From assembly GCA_002300355.1 (NCBI GenBank), contig NSGV01000001.1:3100001-3164000 (forward strand): a DNA stretch of 64,000 nucleotides, read 5' to 3'. Positions 36,822 through 44,622 of the stretch are shown here, piece after piece. The position numbers and the translations under genes were made by a program. Under the pieces are notes generated by a model, which searched no databases, was not told the origin of the DNA, and saw nothing but the letters and a program-made list of their open reading frames with translations. The first letter of the stretch is position 1. The number at the start of each line of letters is the position of its first letter. Origin of the DNA: Streptomyces sp. TLI_235. Lineage in GTDB: Bacteria; Actinomycetota; Actinomycetes; Streptomycetales; Streptomycetaceae.

Positions 36822-37778
36822 CTACTGGTCGACGATGCGGACGGGCAGGTCGCGCAGGACGTCCTTCAGGGCGGCGGCGAAGCGGTCGTACTCCGCGCTG
36901 CGGGCGGAGCCGGGGCGGGTGGCGAGGCCGATCCGGCGGCCGGGGGCGGGGGCGGCGAAGCGGGCGGCGGCGAGCCGGTCGGAGCGGCCGGCCTCCACGT
37001 CGAGGGCGGTGGCCGGCAGCAGGGTGGTGCCGAGCCCGCCGGCGACCAGCTGGACGAGGGTGGAGAGCCCGGCGATCCGGGTGGTGCCGGCGGCCGCGTC
37101 GGCGCCGACCTCGCGGCAGATGTCGAGGGCCTGGTCGCGCAGGCAGTGGCCCTCTTCGAGCAGCAGCACGTCGAGGTCGAGCAGGACGTCCCGCGGGACG
37201 CCGGTGCGGCCGGCGAGTTCGTGCCCGGGCGGGGTGACCAGGACGAAGTCCTCGTCGAAGAGCGGGATGTCCCGGGTGGGTGCGGCGCCGCCGGCGGGCA
37301 GCGCGAGCAGCAGGACGTCGAGCCGTCCGGCGGCGAGCCCCTCCAGCAGCAAGGGGGTGCGCTCCTCGTGGACGTGCAGTTCCAGCTCGGGGTAGCTGTC
37401 GCGGACCAGCCGCAGCACGGCGGGCAGCAGGTACGGCGCGACGGTGGGGATCACGCCGAGGTGCAGCGGTCCGGTGAACGGCCGGCGGGCGGCCTCGACC
37501 GCCTCGGTGAGGGAGTGCAGGGAGCCGAGGACGCGGCGCGCGTGCTCGGCGACGCGCTCGCCCAGCGGGGTGATGATGACGCGGCGGGTCGTACGCTCGA
37601 CGAGCTGGGCGCCGAGGGTCTCCTCCAGCGCGGCGACGGCGCCGGACAGTGCGGGCTGGCTGGTGCCGCTGGCCGCGGCGGCCTCGCGGAAGTGCCGGTG
37701 CTCGGCGACGGCGACGAAGGCGCGGAGCTGGGCGACGCTCGGGGTGCGGGCCTTGCTGTGGTGCGGGGCAGTACTGAT
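36822..37778 (-). CDS. oxyR: OxyR-type LysR regulator; no canonical start codon
   Basis: LysR-family peroxide sensor, 318 residues if started at ATC. The winged helix is TPSVAQLRAFVAVAEHRHFR with GTSQPALSGAVAALEETLG; the sensor domain begins LGVIPTVAPYLLPAVLRLV. EEGHCLRDQALDICREVG carries the two OxyR redox Cys. The gene is divergent from ahpC-ahpD, its expected targets. In this frame there is no ATG, GTG or TTG between the stop at 37791-37793 and GTG at 37454, which would delete the DNA-binding domain. ATC at 37776-37778 lies 6 nt after GGAG (37788-37785) and is the likely start; a single-base sequencing error is the alternative. Confidence 0.8.
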   Translation of the reverse strand: MSTAPHHSKARTPSVAQLRAFVAVAEHRHFREAAAASGTSQPALSGAVAALEETLGAQLVERTTRRVIITPLGERVAEHARRVLGSLHSLTEAVEAARRPFTGPLHLGVIPTVAPYLLPAVLRLVRDSYPELELHVHEERTPLLLEGLAAGRLDVLLLALPAGGAAPTRDIPLFDEDFVLVTPPGHELAGRTGVPRDVLLDLDVLLLEEGHCLRDQALDICREVGADAAAGTTRIAGLSTLVQLVAGGLGTTLLPATALDVEAGRSDRLAAARFAAPAPGRRIGLATRPGSARSAEYDRFAAALKDVLRDLPVRIVDQ

Positions 37779-37825
37779 AGCTCTCTCCGATCAGATACGA
37801 CGAGTCTAGCTATTTCCCCGATCAG
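37774..37825. promoter_or_regulatory. OxyR/ahpC divergent promoter with repeated elements
   Basis: CTGATAG (37774-37780), GATCAG (37789-37794), TCTAGCTAT (37805-37813) and GATCAG (37820-37825) lie in the 140-bp divergent gap. The repeats are spaced by about one to three helical turns, and the ATAG/CTAT elements resemble OxyR half-sites. OxyR control of ahpCD is known in Streptomyces; the exact contacts here are inferred. Confidence 0.5.
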
Positions 37826-37918
37826 TCCTTGGTGTGCGAGGGTGGATGACGTCCGAATGCGTCGAACCATAGGCAATTCGGGCACTTTCCCTCATATCCC
37901 AATCCAGGAGTAGCGAAC

Positions 37919-38470
37919 GTGCTCACGATCGGTGACAAGTTCCCCGAGTTCGACCTCAACGCCTGTGTCGACCTCGACGCCGCGAACGCCTTCGCCGAGA
38001 TCAACCACAAGACCTACGAGGGCAAGTGGAAGATCGTCTTCTTCTGGCCGATGGACTTCACCTTCGTCTGCCCCACCGAGATCGCCGCGTTCGGCAAGCT
38101 GAACGAGGAGTTCACCGACCGCGACGCGCAGATCCTCGGCGTCTCCGGTGACTCCGAGTACGTCCACCACGCCTGGCGCAAGGACCACAAGGACCTCCGC
38201 GACCTGCCGTTCCCGATGCTGGCCGACGTCAAGCACGACCTGATGCGCGCCTGCGGCGTCGAGGCCGCCGACGGCACCGCCCAGCGCGCGGTGTTCATCG
38301 TCGACCCGAACAACGAGATCCAGTTCGTCATGGTGACCGCCGGCTCCGTCGGCCGTAACCCCAAGGAGGTCCTGCGGGTGCTGGACGCCCTGCAGACCGA
38401 CGAGCTGTGCCCGTGCAACTGGACCAAGGGCGAGGACACTCTCGACGCCCAGGCCCTGCTGGCGGGCTGA
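37919..38470 (+). CDS. ahpC: Alkyl hydroperoxide reductase peroxiredoxin
   Basis: A 183-residue AhpC-type 2-Cys peroxiredoxin. The peroxidatic Cys is in FWPMDFTFVCPTEIAAF (about residue 51) and the resolving Cys in DELCPCNWTKG (about 165). It reduces peroxides, recycled here by AhpD rather than AhpF. GTG at 37919 follows AGGAG by 8 nt. ahpD starts 3 nt after its stop, so the pair is an operon, under the divergent OxyR. Confidence 0.97.
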   Translation: MLTIGDKFPEFDLNACVDLDAANAFAEINHKTYEGKWKIVFFWPMDFTFVCPTEIAAFGKLNEEFTDRDAQILGVSGDSEYVHHAWRKDHKDLRDLPFPMLADVKHDLMRACGVEAADGTAQRAVFIVDPNNEIQFVMVTAGSVGRNPKEVLRVLDALQTDELCPCNWTKGEDTLDAQALLAG

Positions 38471-38473
38471 CCC

Positions 38474-39010
38474 ATGGCCCTCGACGACCTCAAGGCCGCC
38501 CTGCCGGACTACGCCAAGGACCTCAAGCTCAACCTGAGCGCGGTCATCGGCAACTCGGACCTGCCCGAGCAGCAGCTCTGGGGCACCGTGCTGGCCTGCG
38601 CGATGGCCACCCGGTCCGCCGCCGTGCTGCGCGAGCTGGAGCCCGAGGCGAAGGCGAACCTCAAGCCGGAGGCGTACAACGCCGCCAAGGGCGCCGCCGC
38701 CGTCATGGGTATGAACAACGTCTACTACCGGACGCTGCACCTGCTCTCCGACAAGGAGTACGGCAGCATGCGGGCGGGCCTGCGGATGAACATCATCGGC
38801 ACCCCGGGCGTCGAGAAGGCCGACTTCGAGCTGTGGTGCTTCGCGGTCTCCGCGATCAACGGCTGCGGCCAGTGCCTGGACTCGCACGAGGCCGTGCTGA
38901 AGAAGGCCGGCGTGGAGCGCGAGGTCGTCCAGGCGTCGATCAAGATCGCCTCGGTGATCCAGGCGGTCGCCGCGACCCTCGACTCCGAGGCCGCCATCGC
39001 CTCGATCTGA
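38474..39010 (+). CDS. ahpD: Alkylhydroperoxidase AhpD
   Basis: A 178-residue all-helical AhpD. The catalytic CGQCLDSHE motif (about residues 132-140) has the redox Cys pair and His. It keeps AhpC reduced, taking electrons through the lipoamide system in mycobacteria. ATG at 38474. Its terminator is a large hairpin at 39029-39084. Confidence 0.97.
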   Translation: MALDDLKAALPDYAKDLKLNLSAVIGNSDLPEQQLWGTVLACAMATRSAAVLRELEPEAKANLKPEAYNAAKGAAAVMGMNNVYYRTLHLLSDKEYGSMRAGLRMNIIGTPGVEKADFELWCFAVSAINGCGQCLDSHEAVLKKAGVEREVVQASIKIASVIQAVAATLDSEAAIASI

Positions 39011-39028
39011 GGCACCGGGCACACCACG

Positions 39029-39084
39029 AGGGGTGCGTGGGGGCACCTCCCGGCGAAGGCTGGGAGACGCCCCCACGCACCCCT
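39029..39084. repeat. Large nested hairpin, REP-like intergenic element and ahpD terminator
   Basis: A perfect 16-bp outer stem (39029-39044 with 39069-39084) encloses an inner CTCCC/GGGAG stem. The GGCACCTCCC...GGGAGACGCCCCC core is recalled as a common repeated intergenic motif in Streptomycetaceae (not checked). It lies between convergent ahpD and the transporter gene and would terminate both. Confidence 0.65.
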
Positions 39085-39111
39085 GTCGGTGCTCCCCGAG
39101 CGTTCGGTCCG

Positions 39112-40440
39112 CTACTTCTGGCGGGCGTTCTCGAGGGCTTCGAAAACCTCCAGGCCGGCGGCGTTGCGGCGGCGGAGGTGGGAGACGACGGTGTTGGTCA
39201 CGGCGATGAGCGGGACGGCCACGATGGCGCCGCCGATGCCGCCGACGATCGAGCCGGCGGCCACGCCGAGCACCACGCCGAGCGGGTGCACGGCCACCGC
39301 GCGGCCGAGGATCAGCGGCTGCAGCAGGTGCCCCTCGATCTGCTGGACGGCGATCAGCACCACCAGCACCATCAGTGCGGTGAACGGCCCCACCGTGACG
39401 AGGGCGATCAGCACCGCGATGGTGCCGGTCACCAGGGCGCCGACCAACGGCACGAAGGCACCGAGGAAGATGATCACCGCGAGCGGCATCGCCATCGGCA
39501 CGCCGAGCAGCTGGATGCCGATGCCGATGCAGAGCGCGTCGATGAACGCGACGAAGACGGTGCCGCGCACGTAGGCGGTGAGGGTGGCCCAGGCCTTGGG
39601 TCCGGCGCCGGCCATCGCGTAGCGGGAGTGCCGGGGCAGGCACCTGAGCGCCCAGGACCAGATCCGGGCGCCGTCGTACAGCAGGAAGAACGTGGTGAAG
39701 GCGGCGAGGACGACGCCGGTGAGCACCTCGACGGCGATGGTGACGCCGGTGAAGCCGGCCGAGGTGATCTGCTCGGAGTTGCTGCCGATGGCGGTGGAGA
39801 TCTGCCGGGCGAAGTCGTTGATCTGCTGCTGCGTCAGGTGCAGCGGGCCGGTGACGAGCCACTCGCGGAGCTGGTTGACACCGTCCTGGACCTTGCCGGT
39901 GACCGATTCGAGGTTGCTGGTCACCTGCCAGACCACGAACCAGCCGACCAGGCCGATACCGGCGATGCCGCTGAGGAAGGTGCCGGCGGCGGCCAGCGAG
40001 CGGGGCACGCCGGCCCGCTTCAGCCAGGAGACGGTGGGCTCCAGCAGCGCGGAGATCAGCAGGGCGGCGAGGACCGCGAAGGCGACCAGCCGCAGCATGT
40101 CGACGACCCGGAAGACCACGTAGAGGGCGACACCGAGCAGCAGCAGCCGCCAGGTGGACTCGGCGGCGACCCGCAGGCCCCACGGCACCGCCTCGACCGG
40201 GGTGGCCGGGCGCCCGGGGTGGTGGACCTCGCGGGTGATCGGCGGCAGCCGCTCGGGTTCGGCCTGCCGCGGCAGCGGCAGGTGGCCGTCGGCGCCCTCG
40301 CCGGCGGCGCTGTCGGCCTGGGCGGCGGCGCGGCGCCGGCGTTCCAGTGCCGCCCACACCCCGGCGGCGACCGCGCCGGTCCTGGCGAGCGCCTTGAGCA
40401 CCTTGCGGTCCCGCGCCCCGTCCGCTCTCTCCGCTGCCAC
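39112..40440 (-). CDS. AI-2E (PerM) family transporter
   Basis: A 442-residue membrane protein with about eight hydrophobic segments, among them LLLLGVALYVVFRVVDML, LSGIAGIGLVGWFVVWQV, VEVLTGVVLAAFTTFFLLYD, VIIFLGAFVPLVGALVTGTI and AVHPLGVVLGVAAGSIVGG. The C-terminal VPLVGA and QQIEGHLLQPLILGRAV motifs identify the family. Members export small molecules or act as Na+/H+ antiporters; no specific role can be given. GTG at 40440 has GGGAGG about 8 nt upstream. Confidence 0.88.
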   Translation of the reverse strand: MAAERADGARDRKVLKALARTGAVAAGVWAALERRRRAAAQADSAAGEGADGHLPLPRQAEPERLPPITREVHHPGRPATPVEAVPWGLRVAAESTWRLLLLGVALYVVFRVVDMLRLVAFAVLAALLISALLEPTVSWLKRAGVPRSLAAAGTFLSGIAGIGLVGWFVVWQVTSNLESVTGKVQDGVNQLREWLVTGPLHLTQQQINDFARQISTAIGSNSEQITSAGFTGVTIAVEVLTGVVLAAFTTFFLLYDGARIWSWALRCLPRHSRYAMAGAGPKAWATLTAYVRGTVFVAFIDALCIGIGIQLLGVPMAMPLAVIIFLGAFVPLVGALVTGTIAVLIALVTVGPFTALMVLVVLIAVQQIEGHLLQPLILGRAVAVHPLGVVLGVAAGSIVGGIGGAIVAVPLIAVTNTVVSHLRRRNAAGLEVFEALENARQK

Positions 40441-40793
40441 GTCCGCGTCCCTCCCCGTTCGTTCCGTCCGCCCGACGGTACCCGCCCGGGGTGGCCGCGG
40501 TCCCGGCCGCCCTGGAGCCCGTTCGGTGCGCAGAAGGTGACGAATCAACGCGAAGCGGATGGTTTCGGACGTCATCGAGCGGGGAGGAGCCTGGACAACG
40601 GACCATCTGCCGGCGGACCGGCCGGTGCCGGAGGTCCAGGACCCGCTCCGGCGCCCCGCGTCCGCATCGAGCCGCACCGCCCGTGAGCGCCCTGGTCAGC
40701 GCCGCCCGGGCGGCGCGGCCCGTCCCCGGACATGCGGAAGGCCCCCGACCTGAGCGGTCGGGGGCCTTCGACGCGCGGCTGTGCGCGGCAGGA
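40441..40793. other. 353-bp intergenic region
   Basis: It holds the promoter of the AI-2E transporter gene and the terminator of the transglycosylase gene (40738-40768). I see no gene or other clear structure in the remaining sequence. Confidence 0.5.
40738..40768 (-). terminator. Terminator of the transglycosylase gene
   Basis: A perfect 13-bp stem (40738-40750 with 40756-40768) and a 5-nt loop, 25 nt past the stop at 40794. On the minus strand it ends in TT. Confidence 0.85.
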
Positions 40794-41477
40794 TCAGTAC
40801 CAGTGGTGGGACTGCCAGAACGACCAGGCGCCGCAGGGGCTGCCGTAGCGGCTGTTCATGTAGTTGAGGCCCCACTTGATCTGGGTCGCCGGGTTGGTGC
40901 GCCAGTCGGCACCGACCGTGGCCATCTTCGAACCCGGCAGTGCCTGCACCAGGCCGTACGCACCGGAGGACGCGTTGGTGGCGGTGTAGTCCCAGCCGCT
41001 CTCGCGCTTCACGATCTCGCTGAAGCAGGAGAACTGGCTGGCGTCGCCGATGATCTGGGCGGCCATCGCCTGGACCGAGCCGGCCGGGACTGCCGCGAGG
41101 GCGGTCCGCGCGGCGGCGCGGTTGGCGGCCTCTTCGTCGGCCTTGCGCTTCGCCTCTTCGGCGGCCTTGGCGGCCTTCTCCGCGTCGGCCTTGGCCTGCG
41201 CGTCGGCGGCGGCCTTCTGGCGCGCGGCCTCCTCGGCGGCCTTCTTGGCGGCCGCGTCGGCGGACACCTGCTGGGCGCTCGCCTGGCGGGCGAAGTTGTC
41301 GCTGATGGTCTGCGCCTGGGCACCGGAGGGCACGTCGGCGAGCAGCGTGGCGCTCGCGACATCGACCGTCTGTGCGGTCGTGCCCTCGCTGCCCGAGGCC
41401 GCGCCCACGACCGCACCGACAGCGGTGACGGCGGTGGCGGAGGCCACAGCAACTCCCCGGACCGAGATCCGAGTCAC
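40794..41477 (-). CDS. Secreted lytic transglycosylase (SLT-like domain)
   Basis: A 227-residue exported protein. A signal peptide (VRGVAVASATAVTAVGAVVG) is followed by a long Ala/Lys/Glu coiled coil (about residues 60-125, AAKKAAEEAARQKAAADAQA) and a C-terminal transglycosylase-like domain: EIVKRESGWDYTATNASSGA contains the catalytic Glu, then YGLVQALPG and INWGLNYMNSRYG-like sequence (IKWGLNYMNSRYG). It probably cleaves peptidoglycan during growth. GTG at 41477 has AAGGA 8 nt upstream. An unusually long leader region of about 400 bp lies upstream. Confidence 0.88.
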   Translation of the reverse strand: MTRISVRGVAVASATAVTAVGAVVGAASGSEGTTAQTVDVASATLLADVPSGAQAQTISDNFARQASAQQVSADAAAKKAAEEAARQKAAADAQAKADAEKAAKAAEEAKRKADEEAANRAAARTALAAVPAGSVQAMAAQIIGDASQFSCFSEIVKRESGWDYTATNASSGAYGLVQALPGSKMATVGADWRTNPATQIKWGLNYMNSRYGSPCGAWSFWQSHHWY

Positions 41478-41793
41478 ATGGTTTCCTTCCGGCGGCGACC
41501 GCGCGTGACCGTACGGACGCAACATGCCCCTTGCCGCTCGCCTCCGTCGGTGCTGGTCACGGGAGACACTGGCCCGGCCGCCGGGCCGAGCGGACTCGGA
41601 ACGGCGTGGTGAACGGGCGGCGTACGGCTCATCGGTGTTCAGTTGTGTGCCCGCCGACCGGAGTTGCCGGGCGTGATTCTGCCGTACGCGGGGCCTGACA
41701 GAACCCTCACCATGCCGCACCGGGACGTGTCTACGCAATTCCCGGTTGCGTGGCGGATCTCACAATCTTTGCGAGCTGGGCTTTTGCCCGAAA

Positions 41794-41807
41794 GGTCGTC
41801 GACGACC
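41794..41807. promoter_or_regulatory. Perfect 14-bp palindrome
   Basis: GGTCGTCGACGACC, with an adjoining small hairpin at 41778-41789, upstream of the transglycosylase gene. It may be an operator. Confidence 0.4.
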
Positions 41808-41830
41808 CGTCCGATCCGATGACAGGGCGA

Positions 41831-41857
41831 GGGGCCTGCCGGTATGCGGCAGGCCCC
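41831..41857 (-). terminator. Terminator of the PIN-PhoH gene
   Basis: A perfect 11-bp stem (41831-41841 with 41847-41857) and a 5-nt loop, 38 nt past the stop codon at 41895. Confidence 0.8.
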
Positions 41858-41894
41858 CTGACGGTCATTCATGCGGATTTGTCCGTATTTGCCC

Positions 41895-43229
41895 CTACGG
41901 CTGAACGTCCTCCAGCATCTCGGTGACGAGGGCGGCGATCGGCGAGCGCTCGGATCGGGTCAGCGTGATGTGGGCGAACAGCGGATGCCCCTTCAGCTTC
42001 TCCACCACCGCGACCACGCCGTCGTAGCGGCCGACCCGCAGGTTGTCGCGCTGGGCGACGTCGTGGGTGAGGACCACCCGCGAGCCCTGGCCGATCCGGG
42101 ACAGCACCGTCAGCAGGACGTTCCGCTCCAGGGACTGCGCCTCGTCCACGATCACGAAGGCGTCGTGCAGCGAGCGGCCGCGGATGTGGGTGAGCGGCAG
42201 GACCTCCAGCATCCCGCGGGAGATCACCTCCTCGATCACGTCCGGGGTGGTGACCGCCGAGAGGGTGTCGAAGACCGCCTGCGCCCAGGGGCTCATCTTC
42301 TCGGCCTCGCTGCCCGGCAGGTAGCCGAGCTCCTGGCCGCCGACCGCGTACAGCGGGCGGAACACCATCACCTTGCGGTGCTGCTGCCGCTCCAGCACGG
42401 CCTCCAGGCCGGCGCAGAGCGCCAGCGCGGACTTGCCGGTGCCGGCCCGGCCGCCCATGGAGACGATGCCGACCTCGGGGTCGAGCAGCAGGTCGAGGGC
42501 GACCCGCTGCTCGGCGCTGCGGCCGCGCAGGCCGAACGCCTCGCGGTCGCCGCGCACCAGGCGCACCCGGCCGTCGTGGGTGACCCGGCCCAGCGCCCGG
42601 CCGCGCTCCGACTGCAGGACGAGACCGGTGTGCACCGGGAGTTCGGCGGCGCCGTCGATCTCCACCGCGGCGTCGTGCGGCGCGCCGAACAGCGCGTCGA
42701 CCTGGTCGCCGGGGACGTGGAGGTCCGTCATGCCCGTCCAGCCGGAGGTGATGGCGAGCTCGGCCCGGTACTCCTCGGCGAGCAGGCCGACCGAGCTGGC
42801 CTTGATCCGCAGAGGGAGGTCCTTGGAGACGACCGTGACGTCGTACCCCTCGGCCTGCAGGTTGCGGGCGACCGCCAGGATGCGGGTGTCCGCCTCGCCG
42901 CCCCCGGCCCGGTAGCCGGCCGGCAGGATCGACGGGTCGGAGTGGTTCAGCTCGACCCGGATGGTGCCGCCGAACTCGCCGACCGGGATCGGCTCGTCGA
43001 GGCGGCCGTGGCGGACGCGGTAGTCGTCGAGGAGGCGGAGCGCCTGGCGGGCGAAGTAGCCCAGCTCCGGGTGGTGCCGCTTGGCCTCCAGCTCGGTGAC
43101 CACGACCACCGGCAGGACGACCTCGTGCTCCTCGAAGCGGCCCATGGCGAGCGGGTCCGCCAGGAGCACGCTGGTGTCGAGAACGTACGTGCGCCGGTCT
43201 GGTGTCCGGCGGCTCTTGGAACTGACCAC
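41895..43229 (-). CDS. PhoH2-type protein: PIN ribonuclease fused to PhoH ATPase
   Basis: A 444-residue fusion. The N-terminal PIN domain (about residues 14-150) has [23 protein letters not shown] and [13 protein letters not shown] with acidic metal ligands. The C-terminal PhoH helicase-like domain (about 230-440) has [15 protein letters not shown] (Walker A) and [14 protein letters not shown] (Walker B), plus a conserved [10 protein letters not shown]. PhoH2 proteins unwind and cut RNA in mycobacteria. GTG at 43229 follows GGAGG by 6 nt. It is transcribed in the same direction as uppS upstream. Confidence 0.93.
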   Translation of the reverse strand: MVSSKSRRTPDRRTYVLDTSVLLADPLAMGRFEEHEVVLPVVVVTELEAKRHHPELGYFARQALRLLDDYRVRHGRLDEPIPVGEFGGTIRVELNHSDPSILPAGYRAGGGEADTRILAVARNLQAEGYDVTVVSKDLPLRIKASSVGLLAEEYRAELAITSGWTGMTDLHVPGDQVDALFGAPHDAAVEIDGAAELPVHTGLVLQSERGRALGRVTHDGRVRLVRGDREAFGLRGRSAEQRVALDLLLDPEVGIVSMGGRAGTGKSALALCAGLEAVLERQQHRKVMVFRPLYAVGGQELGYLPGSEAEKMSPWAQAVFDTLSAVTTPDVIEEVISRGMLEVLPLTHIRGRSLHDAFVIVDEAQSLERNVLLTVLSRIGQGSRVVLTHDVAQRDNLRVGRYDGVVAVVEKLKGHPLFAHITLTRSERSPIAALVTEMLEDVQP

Positions 43230-43456
43230 TAGGCCTCCAGAGCGGATGACCCAGCGTCACCCGCGGCTCACCGGTCCCCGCGACCCCGGTGGCCGGGGTA
43301 CCGGTCTGACCGGTATATGCCCCAGCGGGGCTCCGTGCATACACCTGGGCGCGAACCCGGGGATCACAACTGGTGAACGTTTTGGGGCCTTGACCGGCGG
43401 GTATGCGCGACTGACCGGGCGTCAGCGCCTGCCGTGCAGGGGCTGCCGCGCAGGTG

Positions 43457-44251
43457 TCAGAGCCCCATCCGCCGGTTGCGCAGCTGGTAGTCGCGCAGCG
43501 CCCGCAGGAAGTCGACCTTGCGGAAGGCCGGCCAGTACGCCTCGCAGAAGTAGAACTCGCTGTGGGCGCTCTGCCAGAGCAGGAAGCCGGAGAGCCGCTG
43601 CTCGCCCGAGGTGCGGATGACCAGGTCGGGGTCGGGCTGGCCCTTGGTGTAGAGGTGCTCGGCGATGTGCTCGACGTCGAGGATCTCGGCCAGCTGCTCG
43701 ATCGAGGTGCCGCGGTCGGCGTGCTCCTGGAGCAGCGAGCGGACGGCGTCGGCGATCTCGTGGCGGCCGCCGTAGCCGACCGCGACGTTGACGGTGACGC
43801 CCTCGATGTGCGCGGTGTCGTGGGCGGCCTCCTTGAGCACCTGGGAGGTGCGCGGGGGCAGCAGGTCGAGCGCGCCGACCGGGTTGACCCGCCAGCGCCG
43901 GGCCTCGGCGAGGCCGCGGACGGCGTCCTCGATGATGCCGAGCAGCGGGACGAGCTCCTCGGCGGGCCGGGAGAGGTTGTCGGTGGAGAGCATCCACAGC
44001 GTGACGACCTTGACGTGCGTCTCGTCGCACCAGCCGAGGAACTCGCTGATCTTGTCGGCGCCGCGCTGGTGGCCCTGGGCGGTGGTGCCGCCGGTGGCGC
44101 GCGCCCAGCGGCGGTTGCCGTCGAGGATCACGCCGATGTGCCGCGGGGTGTTGTCGAGGTGGACCTCGACCCGGCGGCCGTACAGGCGGTAGGCGTTGTC
44201 CAGCAGGGTGCGCAGACCCGGCGTGCGCTCGACCACATCGCGCAGACCCAT
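43457..44251 (-). CDS. uppS: Isoprenyl transferase (cis-prenyl)
   Basis: A 264-residue cis-prenyltransferase. HIGVILDGNRRWARATG contains the catalytic Asp (about residue 44) and RTSGEQRLSGFLLWQSAHSE the C-terminal family signature; VTLWMLSTDNLSRP is the substrate loop. It makes undecaprenyl diphosphate, or a shorter product since actinobacteria usually have two such genes. Length is normal. ATG at 44251. Confidence 0.94.
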   Translation of the reverse strand: MGLRDVVERTPGLRTLLDNAYRLYGRRVEVHLDNTPRHIGVILDGNRRWARATGGTTAQGHQRGADKISEFLGWCDETHVKVVTLWMLSTDNLSRPAEELVPLLGIIEDAVRGLAEARRWRVNPVGALDLLPPRTSQVLKEAAHDTAHIEGVTVNVAVGYGGRHEIADAVRSLLQEHADRGTSIEQLAEILDVEHIAEHLYTKGQPDPDLVIRTSGEQRLSGFLLWQSAHSEFYFCEAYWPAFRKVDFLRALRDYQLRNRRMGL

Positions 44252-44622
44252 GTTCCTCGGCCCCTCCGTGCTCGTTCGCCGCTCGCCGTCCCGGTGCGGA
44301 ATCCCTCGCGCAGCCTACTCCGGCCGTGTGCGCGGAGGTAAAGCCGCAGGTACCGATGGGGTCACGGCTTCGTCCCCGGTGCGTGCCGGGGGCGGAAGGA
44401 CCGCTCGGACACGATCAGGTCTCTGCTTCCTTAAGTCAGCCGTAAGACGGCGTAAAGCGGCTGCCGGGTCCTTGACGCCCGGCATTGGTCTAGTCCAGCT
44501 TGTGAGCGAGGGCACACCGGAGCACTTCCCGCACCTCCGCGGCCCCAGCCGTCCCTCCCCCACGCGGAGCCGCCGCGCCCCCCACCGCGGCGGCTCCCCC
44601 GCCTTCCTTCAGGAGCCCGCCC
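44252..44622. other. 371-bp intergenic region, uppS and chitinase promoters
   Basis: It contains divergent promoters. The chitinase side has TTGACG (44472-44477) and a DasR-like site. The rest has no gene-like bias. Confidence 0.5.
44484..44499 (+). promoter_or_regulatory. DasR-like responsive element (dre) at the chitinase promoter
   Basis: ATTGGTCTAGTCCAGC matches the dre consensus ACTGGTCTAGACCACT at 12 of 16 positions. The core TGGTCTAG-CCA is present. It starts 7 nt after a TTGACG -35 candidate, where bound repressor would block transcription. DasR represses chitinase genes and is released by glucosamine-6-phosphate; here the regulation is inferred from the site. Confidence 0.75.

Larger units (their letters stand above)
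41478..41894 (-). other. 417-bp leader/intergenic region upstream of the transglycosylase gene
   Basis: It contains the PhoH gene's terminator (41831-41857), a perfect 14-bp palindrome (41794-41807) and a GGGC-TTTT-GCCC hairpin (41778-41789). About 300 bp remain before the start codon. In Streptomyces some peptidoglycan hydrolase genes are preceded by c-di-AMP (ydaO) riboswitches; I looked for the conserved core and did not find it. Confidence 0.5.

Noticed and set aside
41478..41871. c-di-AMP (ydaO-type) riboswitch upstream of the transglycosylase gene
   Set aside because: I did not find the conserved core sequences on the minus strand, so only an unexplained leader is reported.
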